This document shows, piece after piece, positions 18,756 through 27,211 of a stretch of 64,000 nt of DNA. Source of the DNA: Erythrobacter sp. YJ-T3-07 (lineage in GTDB: Bacteria; Pseudomonadota; Alphaproteobacteria; Sphingomonadales; Sphingomonadaceae); assembly GCF_015999305.1 (NCBI RefSeq), contig NZ_JAEAGP010000001.1, forward strand, positions 1,364,001 through 1,428,000, in the 5' to 3' direction. The translations under genes and the position numbers were made by a program. Within the stretch, counting starts at the first letter, position 1. Every line of letters starts with the position of its first letter. The notes beneath the pieces were generated by a model. That model did no database searches. It had not been told where the DNA came from and was given only the letters and a program-made list of their open reading frames with translations.

Positions 18756-19412
18756 CTAGGCGCCCGTGGGCGGTTCTTCCTCGACCAGACCTTCCTTGCG
18801 CTCCGGATCGAGCCCGTGCCGGAGCAGCATGGGGATCTGGCTGAAGGTGAACGCGAAGCTGAGCCCCATGAACACCCACAGCTTGGACCACAGCCAGTCC
18901 TCGAAGCTCAGGTTCATGCGCAGCACTTCGTTGAGCACGGCGAGGAACAGGAAGAAGAAGCCCCAGTTGCGCGACAGTTTGAGCCAGCCTTCCTGGCTGA
19001 GCCCTTCGAACGCGGCCTCAAGCAGCCATTGCAGGAACGCCTTGCCGCGCAGCCAGCCGATCAGCAGCACGACACCGAAGAAGGCGTAGAGTACGGTCGG
19101 CTTCACCTGCACGTAGAACGGATCGCGTAGCAGGATCGTCATGCCGCCGAAGCCGACGATCAGCACGGTCGACAGCATCAGCATCTTGGAGATCTGCCCG
19201 GTCAGCAGCTTGCTCGCGATCAGTGCGGCGATGGCGGCGACGATGAATGCGCCGGTCGACTTGATGATGGCGACGAGCGTGCCGACGGAATCATCGCCAT
19301 CAGGCCGGAAGAGGTAGAACGAGAGCAGGAAGACGATCAACGGGCCGTAGTCGATCGCGACGTTGAGCCAGCCGGATCTGGTCTTCTTGGGCGGCGTTTG
19401 GGTGTCGGTCAT
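18756..19412 (-). CDS. yciB: Inner membrane-spanning protein YciB (IspZ)
   Basis: 218-residue integral membrane protein of the YciB/IspZ intracellular septation family. It has five or six hydrophobic segments and the signature QISKMLMLSTVLIVGFGG. Members interact with cell-envelope synthesis and division proteins, but the biochemical role is unknown. The ATG at 19412 is chosen over an in-frame TTG at 19415 because a GGGAAGA site is well placed. It is transcribed downstream of ftsY on the minus strand with a 90-base gap. Confidence 0.88.
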   Translation of the reverse strand: MTDTQTPPKKTRSGWLNVAIDYGPLIVFLLSFYLFRPDGDDSVGTLVAIIKSTGAFIVAAIAALIASKLLTGQISKMLMLSTVLIVGFGGMTILLRDPFYVQVKPTVLYAFFGVVLLIGWLRGKAFLQWLLEAAFEGLSQEGWLKLSRNWGFFFLFLAVLNEVLRMNLSFEDWLWSKLWVFMGLSFAFTFSQIPMLLRHGLDPERKEGLVEEEPPTGA

Positions 19413-19502
19413 CAATGTCTTCCCGTGTCGTTACGAGCGGCGCAGCCGCGCGGCAGTCCATGCGCCAGGTCGATCGCAAAAGCGAATCGCAATGACGACC
19501 TG

Positions 19503-20444
19503 TCAGGCCACCCCTGCGATCACGCGCGCGACCAGATCGGGGTCGAACGGGCGCAGGTCGTCGAGCTGTTCGCCCACGCCGATGGCGTGGATGGGCAGAC
19601 CGTATTTCTGCGCCGCCGCCACGAGGATGCCGCCGCGTGCAGTGCCGTCCAGCTTGGTCATGATCAGCCCGGTGACGCCTGCGACTTCCTTGAACACGTC
19701 GATCTGGCTGAGCGCATTCTGGCCGTTGGTCGCATCGAGCACCAGCACGACATCGTGCGGAGCTTCGGGGTTGAGGCGGCCGAGCACTTTGCGGATCTTG
19801 GCCAGCTCATCCATCAGCTCGCGCTTGTTCTGCAACCGGCCTGCGGTGTCGACGATCAGTGCGTCGGTGCCTTCATCGGTCCCGCGCTTGACCGCGTCGA
19901 ACACGATCGAGGCGGGATCGCCGCCCTCGGGCCCGCGCACCAGCGGCACGCCGACGCGGTCTGCCCAGGTCTGCAGCTGGCCGATCGCGGCGGCGCGGAA
20001 GGTGTCGCCCGCCGCCAGCATCACCTCGTAATCGTCTTCCATGAACAGGTGCGCGAGCTTGGCGATGGTGGTGGTCTTGCCGCTGCCATTGACGCCGATC
20101 ACCAGGATCACCTGCGGGCGCGGGAAGGCGGTCACCTCCAGCGGCTTGGCCACGGGGCGCAGGATCGCGGCGATCTCCTCCGCAACCGCTTCGCGCAGCT
20201 GGCGTTCGGTAATCTCCGCACCGAAGCGCTGTTCGCGCAGCGCCTCGCGCACGCGGCCCGCGGCTTCGGGGCCGAGGTCGGACATGATCAGCGCATCCTC
20301 GATCTCGTCGAGCGTGGCGTCGTCCAGCCGGGTGTTGCCCCGCGTCTGGCTGACAGGCGCGATATTCTCGCTCAGGCGGTCGGAAGTCTTGCGAAAGCCG
20401 CCGAGCAGGCGGTCGCTCCAGCTGGAGGAGCTCTGTTCGCTCAT
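19503..20444 (-). CDS. ftsY: Signal recognition particle receptor FtsY
   Basis: GTPase that docks SRP-ribosome complexes at the Sec translocon. The 313-residue protein has a short N-terminal region, the four-helix N domain, and a G domain with GVNGSGKTTT, DTAGR and TKLDG motifs. It lacks the long acidic A domain of E. coli FtsY, as is common in alphaproteobacteria. The start at 20444 overlaps the mtaB stop (ATGA), placing it in the dapF-mtaB-ftsY-yciB run. Confidence 0.96.
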   Translation of the reverse strand: MSEQSSSSWSDRLLGGFRKTSDRLSENIAPVSQTRGNTRLDDATLDEIEDALIMSDLGPEAAGRVREALREQRFGAEITERQLREAVAEEIAAILRPVAKPLEVTAFPRPQVILVIGVNGSGKTTTIAKLAHLFMEDDYEVMLAAGDTFRAAAIGQLQTWADRVGVPLVRGPEGGDPASIVFDAVKRGTDEGTDALIVDTAGRLQNKRELMDELAKIRKVLGRLNPEAPHDVVLVLDATNGQNALSQIDVFKEVAGVTGLIMTKLDGTARGGILVAAAQKYGLPIHAIGVGEQLDDLRPFDPDLVARVIAGVA

Positions 20445-21616
20445 GCGAGCATCCCTTCGATGATCCGGGTGGGGGTAATGGGGGCGATGGTGCCCGGCGC
20501 GGTGCCTTCGGGCAAGGCGACGCGCGCGAAGTGCGGGGTGTAACCGCTGCCGTCCTTCTCGGCGAGCACTGTGTGGCGCTGGCCGATCAGGCTGGCGAGC
20601 CAGCCATCGCGGGTGCGCCGCACGGCGGTACGCAATTCGGCAGCGCGCGCCTTGATCGTGGCGACGTCGACCTGCGGCATCCGCGCGGCAGGCGTGCCCG
20701 CGCGCGGTGAGTAGGGAAAGATATGTCCGTGGACGATCCCGCACTCCGCGACGATGGAGAGATTGTCCGCATGATGCGCGTCCGTCTCGGTCGGGAAGCC
20801 CGCGATCAGATCCGCGCCGATGGCGATCTCGGGCCGCCGCGCCTTCAGCCGCGCGACCAGATCGACCGCATCGCCGCGCAGGTGCCGCCGCTTCATCCGC
20901 TTGAGGATCAGGTCGCTGCCATGCTGGAGCGAGAGGTGCAGGTGCGGCATAACCCGCGGCTCGCCCGCGATCAGATCGAACAGCGCTTCGTCGATCTCGA
21001 TCCCGTCGACCGAGGACAGGCGCAGGCGCGGCAATTGCGGGAATTCAGCCAGAATTGCAGCGACCAGCGTGCCGAGTCGCGGCTCACCCGGCAGATCGTG
21101 GCCCCATGAGGTCAGATCGACCCCGGTCAGCACCACTTCCTGCGTGCCCTCGATCAGCCGTGCTTCGACTGCGCGCAACACGGTGGCGATATCGTCCGAC
21201 CGGCTGGTTCCACGCCCGGCCGGTATACTGCAGAAGGTGCAGGCATGGTCGCAGCCGTTCTGCACGCCGATGAAGGCGCGGGTGCCCTGCTGGCGCAGCG
21301 CCACGCGCGGCTCGGGGACGTTCCAGCTGCGCGCATCGAGCTTGGCTTGATTGGCGACGAACCCGTCGACCTCGTCCATCGCGCCCAGCGCCTCGCGCTC
21401 GGTCTCCGCGGCGCAACCGGTCACCAGCAGGCGCGCTGCCGGATGCGCCTTGCGCGCACGCCGGATCGCCTGCCGCGTATGGCGCACCGCCTCGCGCGTG
21501 ACCGAGCAGGAATTGACCACCACCAGATCGGGCTGCGCCTCCACCAGCGCGGCGATCCGCTCGCTCTCGGCATGGTTGAGGCGGCAGCCGAGCGATATGA
21601 CCCGGGTTTCGCTCAA
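20441..21616 (-). CDS. mtaB: tRNA t6A37 methylthiotransferase MtaB
   Basis: Radical-SAM enzyme that converts t6A to ms2t6A at position 37 of ANN-decoding tRNAs. The 391-residue protein has the N-terminal UPF0004 domain with cluster cysteines (SLGCRLN, NSCSVT, TGCAAET). The radical-SAM CDHACTFC motif follows, and a short TRAM-like end closes it. The proposed start is TTG at 21616, overlapping the dapF stop (TTGA) and giving the expected MSETRVISLGC start. A much longer frame upstream is only an open frame through dapF. Confidence 0.9.
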   Translation of the reverse strand: MSETRVISLGCRLNHAESERIAALVEAQPDLVVVNSCSVTREAVRHTRQAIRRARKAHPAARLLVTGCAAETEREALGAMDEVDGFVANQAKLDARSWNVPEPRVALRQQGTRAFIGVQNGCDHACTFCSIPAGRGTSRSDDIATVLRAVEARLIEGTQEVVLTGVDLTSWGHDLPGEPRLGTLVAAILAEFPQLPRLRLSSVDGIEIDEALFDLIAGEPRVMPHLHLSLQHGSDLILKRMKRRHLRGDAVDLVARLKARRPEIAIGADLIAGFPTETDAHHADNLSIVAECGIVHGHIFPYSPRAGTPAARMPQVDVATIKARAAELRTAVRRTRDGWLASLIGQRHTVLAEKDGSGYTPHFARVALPEGTAPGTIAPITPTRIIEGMLA

Positions 21617-22422
21617 GAATAATCGTCCAGCTCGAAGGTGCCGCGAAACGCTTCGCTGGCAGGGCCTGCCATGTGGATGCCGCCTTCCTCGTCGTGGCGG
21701 ATGGTCAGCGTGCCGCCGGGCAGCGTCACCTCGACCTCGGCATCGACCAGCCCCTGGCGATAGGCGACGGTCGCAGTGGCGCAGGCCCCGGTACCGCAGG
21801 CCAGCGTGAGCCCGGCACCGCGCTCCCATACGCGCAACCGGATCGCCTTGCGCGACAGGATCTGCGCGACATTGACGTTGATCCGCTCGGGAAACAGCGG
21901 GTCGGTCTCGATCTCCGCGCCGAGCGTTTCCAGCGGCACGGCGCGCGCGTCGTCGACGAAAAACACGATGTGCGGGTTGCCGACATTCACCGCGCTCGGC
22001 CGTTCGAGCATGTCCCAGCCCAGCGGCATCTCGCGCGTGTCCATCGCGTAGGCAAGCGGGATGTCCTGCCAGTCGAACCGTGCGCGGCCCATCGCGGCTT
22101 CGGCCATGTTCTCGCCCGGGCGCACGCGCAGCGTGCCGCCGGCTGTGGCGATGCTGGCGGGCTGGCCATGCAGGACCGCGACCGCGCGGGTCGCATTGCC
22201 GCATGCCTCCACCTCGCCGCCGTCGGCATTGTGGATCCGCATCGCGAGGTCCGCCTCGTCCGACGGGCCGAGCACGATCAGCTGGTCGAAGCCGATCCCG
22301 CGATGCCGGTCCGCCAGCGCGCGGATCTGCGCGGTGTCGAGGGAGGGCAGGTCGATCTCGCGCCCGTCGAGGATCACGAAGTCATTGCCCAGGCCGTGCA
22401 TCTTGATGAAGGGAAGGCGCAT
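21613..22422 (-). CDS. dapF: Diaminopimelate epimerase
   Basis: Interconverts LL- and meso-diaminopimelate for lysine and peptidoglycan. The 269-residue protein has the two active-site cysteines in EACGNATRA and LACGTGACA, and the N-terminal MHGLGNDFV signature. The ATG at 22422 fits the family, and an upstream GTG at 22434 is less likely. The end overlaps mtaB, forming a tight minus-strand operon. Confidence 0.95.
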   Translation of the reverse strand: MRLPFIKMHGLGNDFVILDGREIDLPSLDTAQIRALADRHRGIGFDQLIVLGPSDEADLAMRIHNADGGEVEACGNATRAVAVLHGQPASIATAGGTLRVRPGENMAEAAMGRARFDWQDIPLAYAMDTREMPLGWDMLERPSAVNVGNPHIVFFVDDARAVPLETLGAEIETDPLFPERINVNVAQILSRKAIRLRVWERGAGLTLACGTGACATATVAYRQGLVDAEVEVTLPGGTLTIRHDEEGGIHMAGPASEAFRGTFELDDYS

Positions 22423-22501
22423 AGTTCTGCGCACTTATGGCGGGGTGGGGTCCGCGTAAAGGCCGGGCGCGCATCACGCACCGGCTCAGGCCGCGTCCGC
22501 G

Positions 22502-24196
22502 TCAGGCGCTTTTGCGCTGGCCGGGGTCGGGCGCGGGTTGCGCGGCTGCGGTTTTCGCACTCTCGGACAGCATGTCCAGCTCGCTCAGGCGTTTGACCAC
22601 GGCTGCCGCATCCTCCGGCTTGCCGTAGAGATAGCCCTGGCCCTTCATCTCGCCCATCCCGCGCAGCGTTTCGAGGATCGAGGCATCCTCGATCCCCTCT
22701 GCGGTAATCGGGATCTGCAAGCCCTGACCAAGCGAGACCAGCGCGTTGACGATATGGTCCTGCTGCGCGCGGTCACTGATGAGGTCGGGCGAGGCCTGGG
22801 CGACACGGCGCAGCTCGCCGACGAAACTCCGGTCGATCTTGACCCGGTCAAAGGGCAGGGTGCGCAGCTGGGTGAGGGTGGCGAAGCCGGTGCCGAAATC
22901 GTCGAGGCTGACGCGCACGCCCAGATTCTTGAGGCTGACGATCATCGTCTGCACCGCGGCGAGGTTTTCCTGCAGGCAGGCTTCGGAAATCTCCACGTCC
23001 AGCCGGCTGGCGGGGAAGTCGCTGCCCAGCAGCAGCTTCAGCAATTTCTGCGGCAGCCATGGATCGCGCAGCTGGACCGGAGAGATATTGATCGACAGGG
23101 TCAGGCTGGGGCTCCAGCTCTGGGCGTCGATCAGCGCGCGGCGGATCAGCATTTCGGACAGCGGGCCGATCAGGCCGCAATTTTCCGCGATGGGAATGAA
23201 AATATCCGGGCTGACTTCGCCGAGTTCCGCCGAGTGCCAGCGGGCGAGCATTTCGAAACCGACCAGTCGGCCGGTCTCCAGATCGATTTGCTGTTCGTAA
23301 TGAGGGGTGAACTCGCCGCGTTCCAGCCCGGCGCGAATCGCCGCCTCCATCTCGCGGCGCAGGCGTGCCTCCGCCTCCATCGACAGATCGAACCAGCAGA
23401 ACCGGTTCCGGCCTTCCTTCTTGGCGTGGTACATCGCCAGGTCGGCCCGATGCATGAGCTTGCGCGCCGCGCCTTCCAGATTGTCGATCCGCTGGTCCGG
23501 CCGGTGCACCGCGATGCCGGCCGAAATGGTCACCTCCAGCGCGCCCATTTCGGTTTGGATGGGGCGCGCGATATTGCCTGTCATCTCGCACGCCCAAAGT
23601 TCGAGACTGTGCGGGTCTTCGTTCTCGAGCGGCATGATGAAGGCGAATTCGTCACCCCCCAGGCGGGCACAGTGCCCTTCCGACGGGGCGATCGCCTTGA
23701 GCCTGCGCGACACTTCCAGCAGCACTTCGTCGCCGGCCTGGTGGCCGTTATTGTCGTTGATCTCCTTGAACCCGTCGAGGTCGATCATCACGAAGGCCAC
23801 GGCCTGTTGGGTCTCCGCCATCGCATCGAGCGCTTCCATCAGCCTCTCGGTCGCACAGCGCCGGTTGAGGCAGCCGGTCAGTGGATCGATCTGCGAAAGG
23901 TGGAGCGCCTCTTCTTCTGCTTTCCGGCGCTGTTCGATCTCCTTGCGCAGATCGACATAGCGACGCCAGCCGAAGATGATCAGCGCGATGTTGAGCAGCA
24001 GGGCGTTGACCAGCGCGGTATCGGGCGGTTCGACGCTGTTATCGAGCCAGTGCCGCGCGACCTGCGGCATCACCGTGCCACCGATGCCGACGAAAAGGAT
24101 GATGGCCGCCGTGGCGATGCCCAGCATCACCACGTCGCGCTGCGCCTTGTCGAGGCGGGGCAGATCGTCGACCTTGTCACCCATGAGGCGTGGCAA
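22502..24196 (-). CDS. Membrane GGDEF-EAL cyclic-di-GMP protein
   Basis: 564-residue bifunctional-type c-di-GMP protein. Two membrane helices (about residues 24-45 and 61-77) are followed by a short coiled coil, a GGDEF domain (motif at residues 180-184, intact) and an EAL domain. In the latter the EAL triplet reads EML (315-317), keeping the metal-binding Glu. The NISP, DDFGTG and EGIE motifs are present, so phosphodiesterase activity is plausible. No sensory domain is visible. A TTG at 24196 has the better ribosome site (AGGA); the ATG at 24184 is the alternative start. Confidence 0.88.
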   Translation of the reverse strand: MPRLMGDKVDDLPRLDKAQRDVVMLGIATAAIILFVGIGGTVMPQVARHWLDNSVEPPDTALVNALLLNIALIIFGWRRYVDLRKEIEQRRKAEEEALHLSQIDPLTGCLNRRCATERLMEALDAMAETQQAVAFVMIDLDGFKEINDNNGHQAGDEVLLEVSRRLKAIAPSEGHCARLGGDEFAFIMPLENEDPHSLELWACEMTGNIARPIQTEMGALEVTISAGIAVHRPDQRIDNLEGAARKLMHRADLAMYHAKKEGRNRFCWFDLSMEAEARLRREMEAAIRAGLERGEFTPHYEQQIDLETGRLVGFEMLARWHSAELGEVSPDIFIPIAENCGLIGPLSEMLIRRALIDAQSWSPSLTLSINISPVQLRDPWLPQKLLKLLLGSDFPASRLDVEISEACLQENLAAVQTMIVSLKNLGVRVSLDDFGTGFATLTQLRTLPFDRVKIDRSFVGELRRVAQASPDLISDRAQQDHIVNALVSLGQGLQIPITAEGIEDASILETLRGMGEMKGQGYLYGKPEDAAAVVKRLSELDMLSESAKTAAAQPAPDPGQRKSA

Positions 24197-24371
24197 TCTT
24201 CATCCTGAGAATGGGGTTTCCCGTCCGGTTCGACTCACTTTTGCCAGCAGGTCTTGAAAATCGGGTAAATGCGCCGTGCGAAAGTCGCACCGATTGTCGC
24301 AGGCGTGCCATGGACCCTCGGCACGATCATGCGTTCTCCCGGAGGACGCCACAGATTCAAGGGAGCAGACA

Positions 24372-24779
24372 TTGCGCTACTGGCTGATGAAATCGGAACC
24401 CGACGTTTACGGGTGGGACGATCTGGAAAAGGAAGGCACCGGCGTGTGGGACGGTGTCCGCAGCCATCAGGCCAAGAACAACCTTGCTGCAATGGAGGTG
24501 GGCGACCAGGCCTTCTTCTACCACTCCAATATCGGGCGCGAGATCGTCGGCATCGTCGAGATCGTCGAGGCTCACATGACCGATCCGACCGACGATACGG
24601 GCAAGTGGGCTGCGGTGCGGGTAAAGCCCAAGACCAAGCTGCCCAGTGTGGTGACGCTCAAGCACGTGAAGGCGGAGCCCCAACTGGCCGAAATGCAGCT
24701 GGTCAAGCTGTCGCGCCTGTCCGTGGCCGAGGTGATGCCCGACGAGTGGTCGATCATCCTCGAAATGGCGGGTGTCTGA
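24372..24779 (+). CDS. EVE domain protein
   Basis: 135-residue protein consisting of a single EVE (PUA-like) domain. It starts with the family pattern YWLMKSEPDVYGWDDL and contains WDGVRSHQAKNNL and GDQAFFYHSN. EVE domains bind modified bases in DNA or RNA. The standalone form is a widespread housekeeping protein of uncertain role. The start is taken as TTG at 24372 because it lies 6 bases after GGGAG and matches the usual N-terminus; an ATG at 24276 would add about 30 unrelated residues. Confidence 0.88.
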   Translation: MRYWLMKSEPDVYGWDDLEKEGTGVWDGVRSHQAKNNLAAMEVGDQAFFYHSNIGREIVGIVEIVEAHMTDPTDDTGKWAAVRVKPKTKLPSVVTLKHVKAEPQLAEMQLVKLSRLSVAEVMPDEWSIILEMAGV

Positions 24780-24894
24780 CGCGGCTTTCGCGCACTCCGA
24801 TGTGCGGCGTTGGTTCCGAAATTATGATAGGTGGAGCGCCGTGACGCGCTGGTCGCAAGCGGCACTCGCTTGGGCGCATCCGACCCTGTCAAAG

Positions 24895-24920
24895 GGAACG
24901 TAAACCCCTGTTTCTCTGTT
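24895..24920 (+). promoter_or_regulatory. Candidate EcfG-type general stress promoter for csbD
   Basis: GGAAC at 24895-24899, a 17-base spacer and TGTT at 24917-24920 resemble the alphaproteobacterial EcfG (sigma-ecfG) consensus GGAAC-N16/17-CGTT. It lies 46 bases before a csbD-like gene, a typical general stress regulon member. One base of the -10 element differs from consensus. Confidence 0.5.
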
Positions 24921-24965
24921 TCTTTATTACATCGGCGATGATGCCGACGCACGAAATGGAGAACG

Positions 24966-25139
24966 ATGATGGGTGAACTGAAGAGTAAGGTCGAAGGCAA
25001 CGTCAACGAAGCCATTGGCAAGGCCAAACAGCAGTCGAACGACCCCGAAACCCGCGCCGACGGCAAGGGTCAGGAAGTCAAGGGCAAGGCCCAGCAGGCC
25101 AAGGGTGAAGTCCAGGGCGCGCTCGGCGACGACATCTGA
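24966..25139 (+). CDS. CsbD-family stress protein
   Basis: 57-residue hydrophilic protein with the CsbD pattern (GELKSKVEGNVNEAIGKAKQ, then repeated KGK/QAKGE units). Members are abundant, poorly structured stress proteins of unknown mechanism. Two consecutive ATGs (24966, 24969) are preceded by a GGAGA site. A candidate general stress promoter lies upstream and a strong terminator downstream, so it is a single-gene transcript. Confidence 0.88.
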   Translation: MMGELKSKVEGNVNEAIGKAKQQSNDPETRADGKGQEVKGKAQQAKGEVQGALGDDI

Positions 25140-25162
25140 TCGTCACGCAGTGAAGCGTAAAG

Positions 25163-25195
25163 AGGGGCGGTGCCATTGCGGCGCCGCCCCTTTTT
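25163..25195 (+). terminator. Rho-independent terminator after csbD
   Basis: Eleven-pair GC-rich stem (ggggcggtgcc with ggcgccgcccc) with ATTGC loop and five T, 24 bases after the csbD stop. It also lies at the 3' end of the convergent TPP enzyme gene. Confidence 0.88.
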
Positions 25196-25202
25196 CGTCG
25201 CG

Positions 25203-26882
25203 TCAGGCCTTTGCGCGCAGACCGCTGACGGTCGCGCCACTTGCGGCGAGCTGTTCGATGTCGATCTTGGCGTGGATCAGCCGCAATCCCCTGCGTCCCT
25301 TCGCCTCGATCAGGGCATCCTCGAATTCCCCGGTCGTGGCGGCAGTCGCGCTCCAGGCACCGAAACTTGCGGCGAAGGCTGCAAAGTCTGGATTGGCCAG
25401 GTGGGTGGCCGAAATCCGTTCGGGAAACTCGCGTTCCTGATGCATCCGGATCGTGCCGTAGCCGCTATTATCGACCACGATCACCATGATGTCGCAGCCC
25501 GCCTGCGCCGCGCTCGCGAGTTCCTGTCCGTTCATCAGGAAATCGCCATCGCCCGCCACGGCGACCACGGTCCGCTCCGGAAAACGCTGCGCCGCCGCGA
25601 CCGCCGCGGGCACGCCATACCCCATCGCGCCACAGGTCGGCGCGAGTTGGCTGGGATAGCCTTCGTAACGCCAGTAGCGATGCCACCAGCCGGCGAAATT
25701 GCCCGCGCCGTTGCAGATGATCGTATCGGTGGGCAGCGTATCGCGCATGAACTGCACGCAGGCCGCGAGGTCGAGCGGGTAGGTGTCGCTCGGTGTCGCT
25801 GTGGCCCACTCGACCCACTCTTTGTGCGCTTGTGCACCCGCGTCGAATGGCAGCGGATCCTCGCCCGCCCATAGCGCCGCGCTCTCTGCGAATTCGTCCA
25901 TGCTGGCGCAGATCGAGAGGTCGGTGGGGTAGACGCTGCCGATTTCCGCGGGGTCGGGATGGACGTGGATCAGCGTGCGCTCCTTGTCCTCCAGCGGCGG
26001 TATCCGGTAGCCGTCGGTGGTTGCCTCGCCCAGCCGCGCACCGACCACCAGCAGCAGATCCGCCGCCTTGACTCGCTCGACCAGCTTGGGGTTCGGGCCA
26101 TAGCCGAGGTTCCCCGCATAGACCGGAGAGGACGGCGAAATCGCATCCTGCCGCCGGAACGCCGTCGCCACCGGCAGGCCCAGCCGCTCGGCAAACAGCT
26201 GGAAATACTCGCGGGATTTTGCATTCCAGCCCGCCCCGCCGATGATCGCGAGCGGCGCGGCGGCATCGCCGATCAGCGCCATCATCGCCTGCATCGCATC
26301 GGGGCAGGGGGCCTGTGCAGGCCGCGTCACAGCCGCCCGGGGAAGCGCTTCAGTCGCGTCGTAAAGCATGTCTTCGGGCAGGGCGAGCACCACCGGGCCG
26401 GGCCGCCCGGAGATCGCGGTGGCATAGGCACGCGCAATATATTCGGGAATCCGGTCCGCCCGGTCGATCCGCGCGCTCCACTTGGAGATCGGCGCGAAAA
26501 ATGCCGGGAAGTCGATCTCCTGAAAGCCCTCGCGATCGCGCATGTCGCGCCCGACGTCGCCGATGAACAGGATCATCGGCTGGCTGTCCTGCATGGCGAC
26601 ATGCACCCCGATGCTGGCATTGGTCGCGCCTGGCCCGCGGGTGACGAAGGCAACTCCGGGCCGCCCCGATCCCGCAGCATTCATCGCGCCGTCGGCACAG
26701 GCCATGAACGCGGCGCCGCCTTCCTGCCGGCAGGTCGTCACATTGATCTGCGGCATGTCGACCAGCGCGTCGAGCACCGGGAGAAAGCTCTCGCCCGGGA
26801 CGGTGAAGATGCGATCGCAACCCTGCGCAGCAAGGCAATCGACGAGCAGGCGCGCAGCCTGCGGAGTTTTGTGGTCAGCCAT
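25203..26882 (-). CDS. Thiamine diphosphate-dependent enzyme, acetolactate synthase-like
   Basis: 559-residue enzyme with the three-domain layout of the acetolactate synthase/pyruvate oxidase family. The PYR domain has the catalytic Glu in CRQEGGAAFMA, a central FAD/NAD-like domain follows, and the C-terminal PP domain carries the ThDP motif GDGDFLMN...NN. There is no adjacent ilvN regulatory subunit, which points to a catabolic or specialised decarboxylase/carboligase rather than valine synthesis. Substrate not predictable. The ATG at 26882 is preferred; an upstream frame adds only Arg-rich residues. Confidence 0.82.
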   Translation of the reverse strand: MADHKTPQAARLLVDCLAAQGCDRIFTVPGESFLPVLDALVDMPQINVTTCRQEGGAAFMACADGAMNAAGSGRPGVAFVTRGPGATNASIGVHVAMQDSQPMILFIGDVGRDMRDREGFQEIDFPAFFAPISKWSARIDRADRIPEYIARAYATAISGRPGPVVLALPEDMLYDATEALPRAAVTRPAQAPCPDAMQAMMALIGDAAAPLAIIGGAGWNAKSREYFQLFAERLGLPVATAFRRQDAISPSSPVYAGNLGYGPNPKLVERVKAADLLLVVGARLGEATTDGYRIPPLEDKERTLIHVHPDPAEIGSVYPTDLSICASMDEFAESAALWAGEDPLPFDAGAQAHKEWVEWATATPSDTYPLDLAACVQFMRDTLPTDTIICNGAGNFAGWWHRYWRYEGYPSQLAPTCGAMGYGVPAAVAAAQRFPERTVVAVAGDGDFLMNGQELASAAQAGCDIMVIVVDNSGYGTIRMHQEREFPERISATHLANPDFAAFAASFGAWSATAATTGEFEDALIEAKGRRGLRLIHAKIDIEQLAASGATVSGLRAKA

Positions 26883-27019
26883 CCGCCCGCGTCTAGAGCG
26901 GGCTGCGGCGGTGGGCAATCATCCCGCGCGTTAACGCTTGAAAGCGGGCAGTGTCCCACCTGCGGACGGGTGGGAGGGGCCACTCGCCAATCCTTACCAA
27001 AAGGTTAAGCCTCGTTCGC

Positions 27020-27211
27020 ATGAGACGTTCGCTTGTCCTTACCAACGAATCGGCGCGGCACCCCTTCCGCGCCTCGCTGCCCGTGCGGCCCGATCTGAGG
27101 CGCGACCTGATGGTCCGGCGCACGTGCTGGTCCTTCGGGCGAAGCGACTGGGCCGGCTTTCTCGGTGCCTATGTCGTGTGCCTTGCCGGCGCGCTGATGT
27201 TCATCTTCTAG
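27020..27211 (+). CDS. Small predicted membrane protein, 63 aa
   Basis: Not recognised. A 63-residue frame with a basic N-terminal half and one C-terminal hydrophobic segment (AGFLGAYVVCLAGALMFIF) ending at the stop, like a tail-anchored protein. Codon third positions are GC-rich, as in the neighbouring genes, which supports coding. The ribosome site is weak (aaagg about 14 bases upstream). It lies in the gap between two minus-strand genes and overlaps the last four bases of the transporter gene. It could be a chance frame. Confidence 0.42.
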   Translation: MRRSLVLTNESARHPFRASLPVRPDLRRDLMVRRTCWSFGRSDWAGFLGAYVVCLAGALMFIF

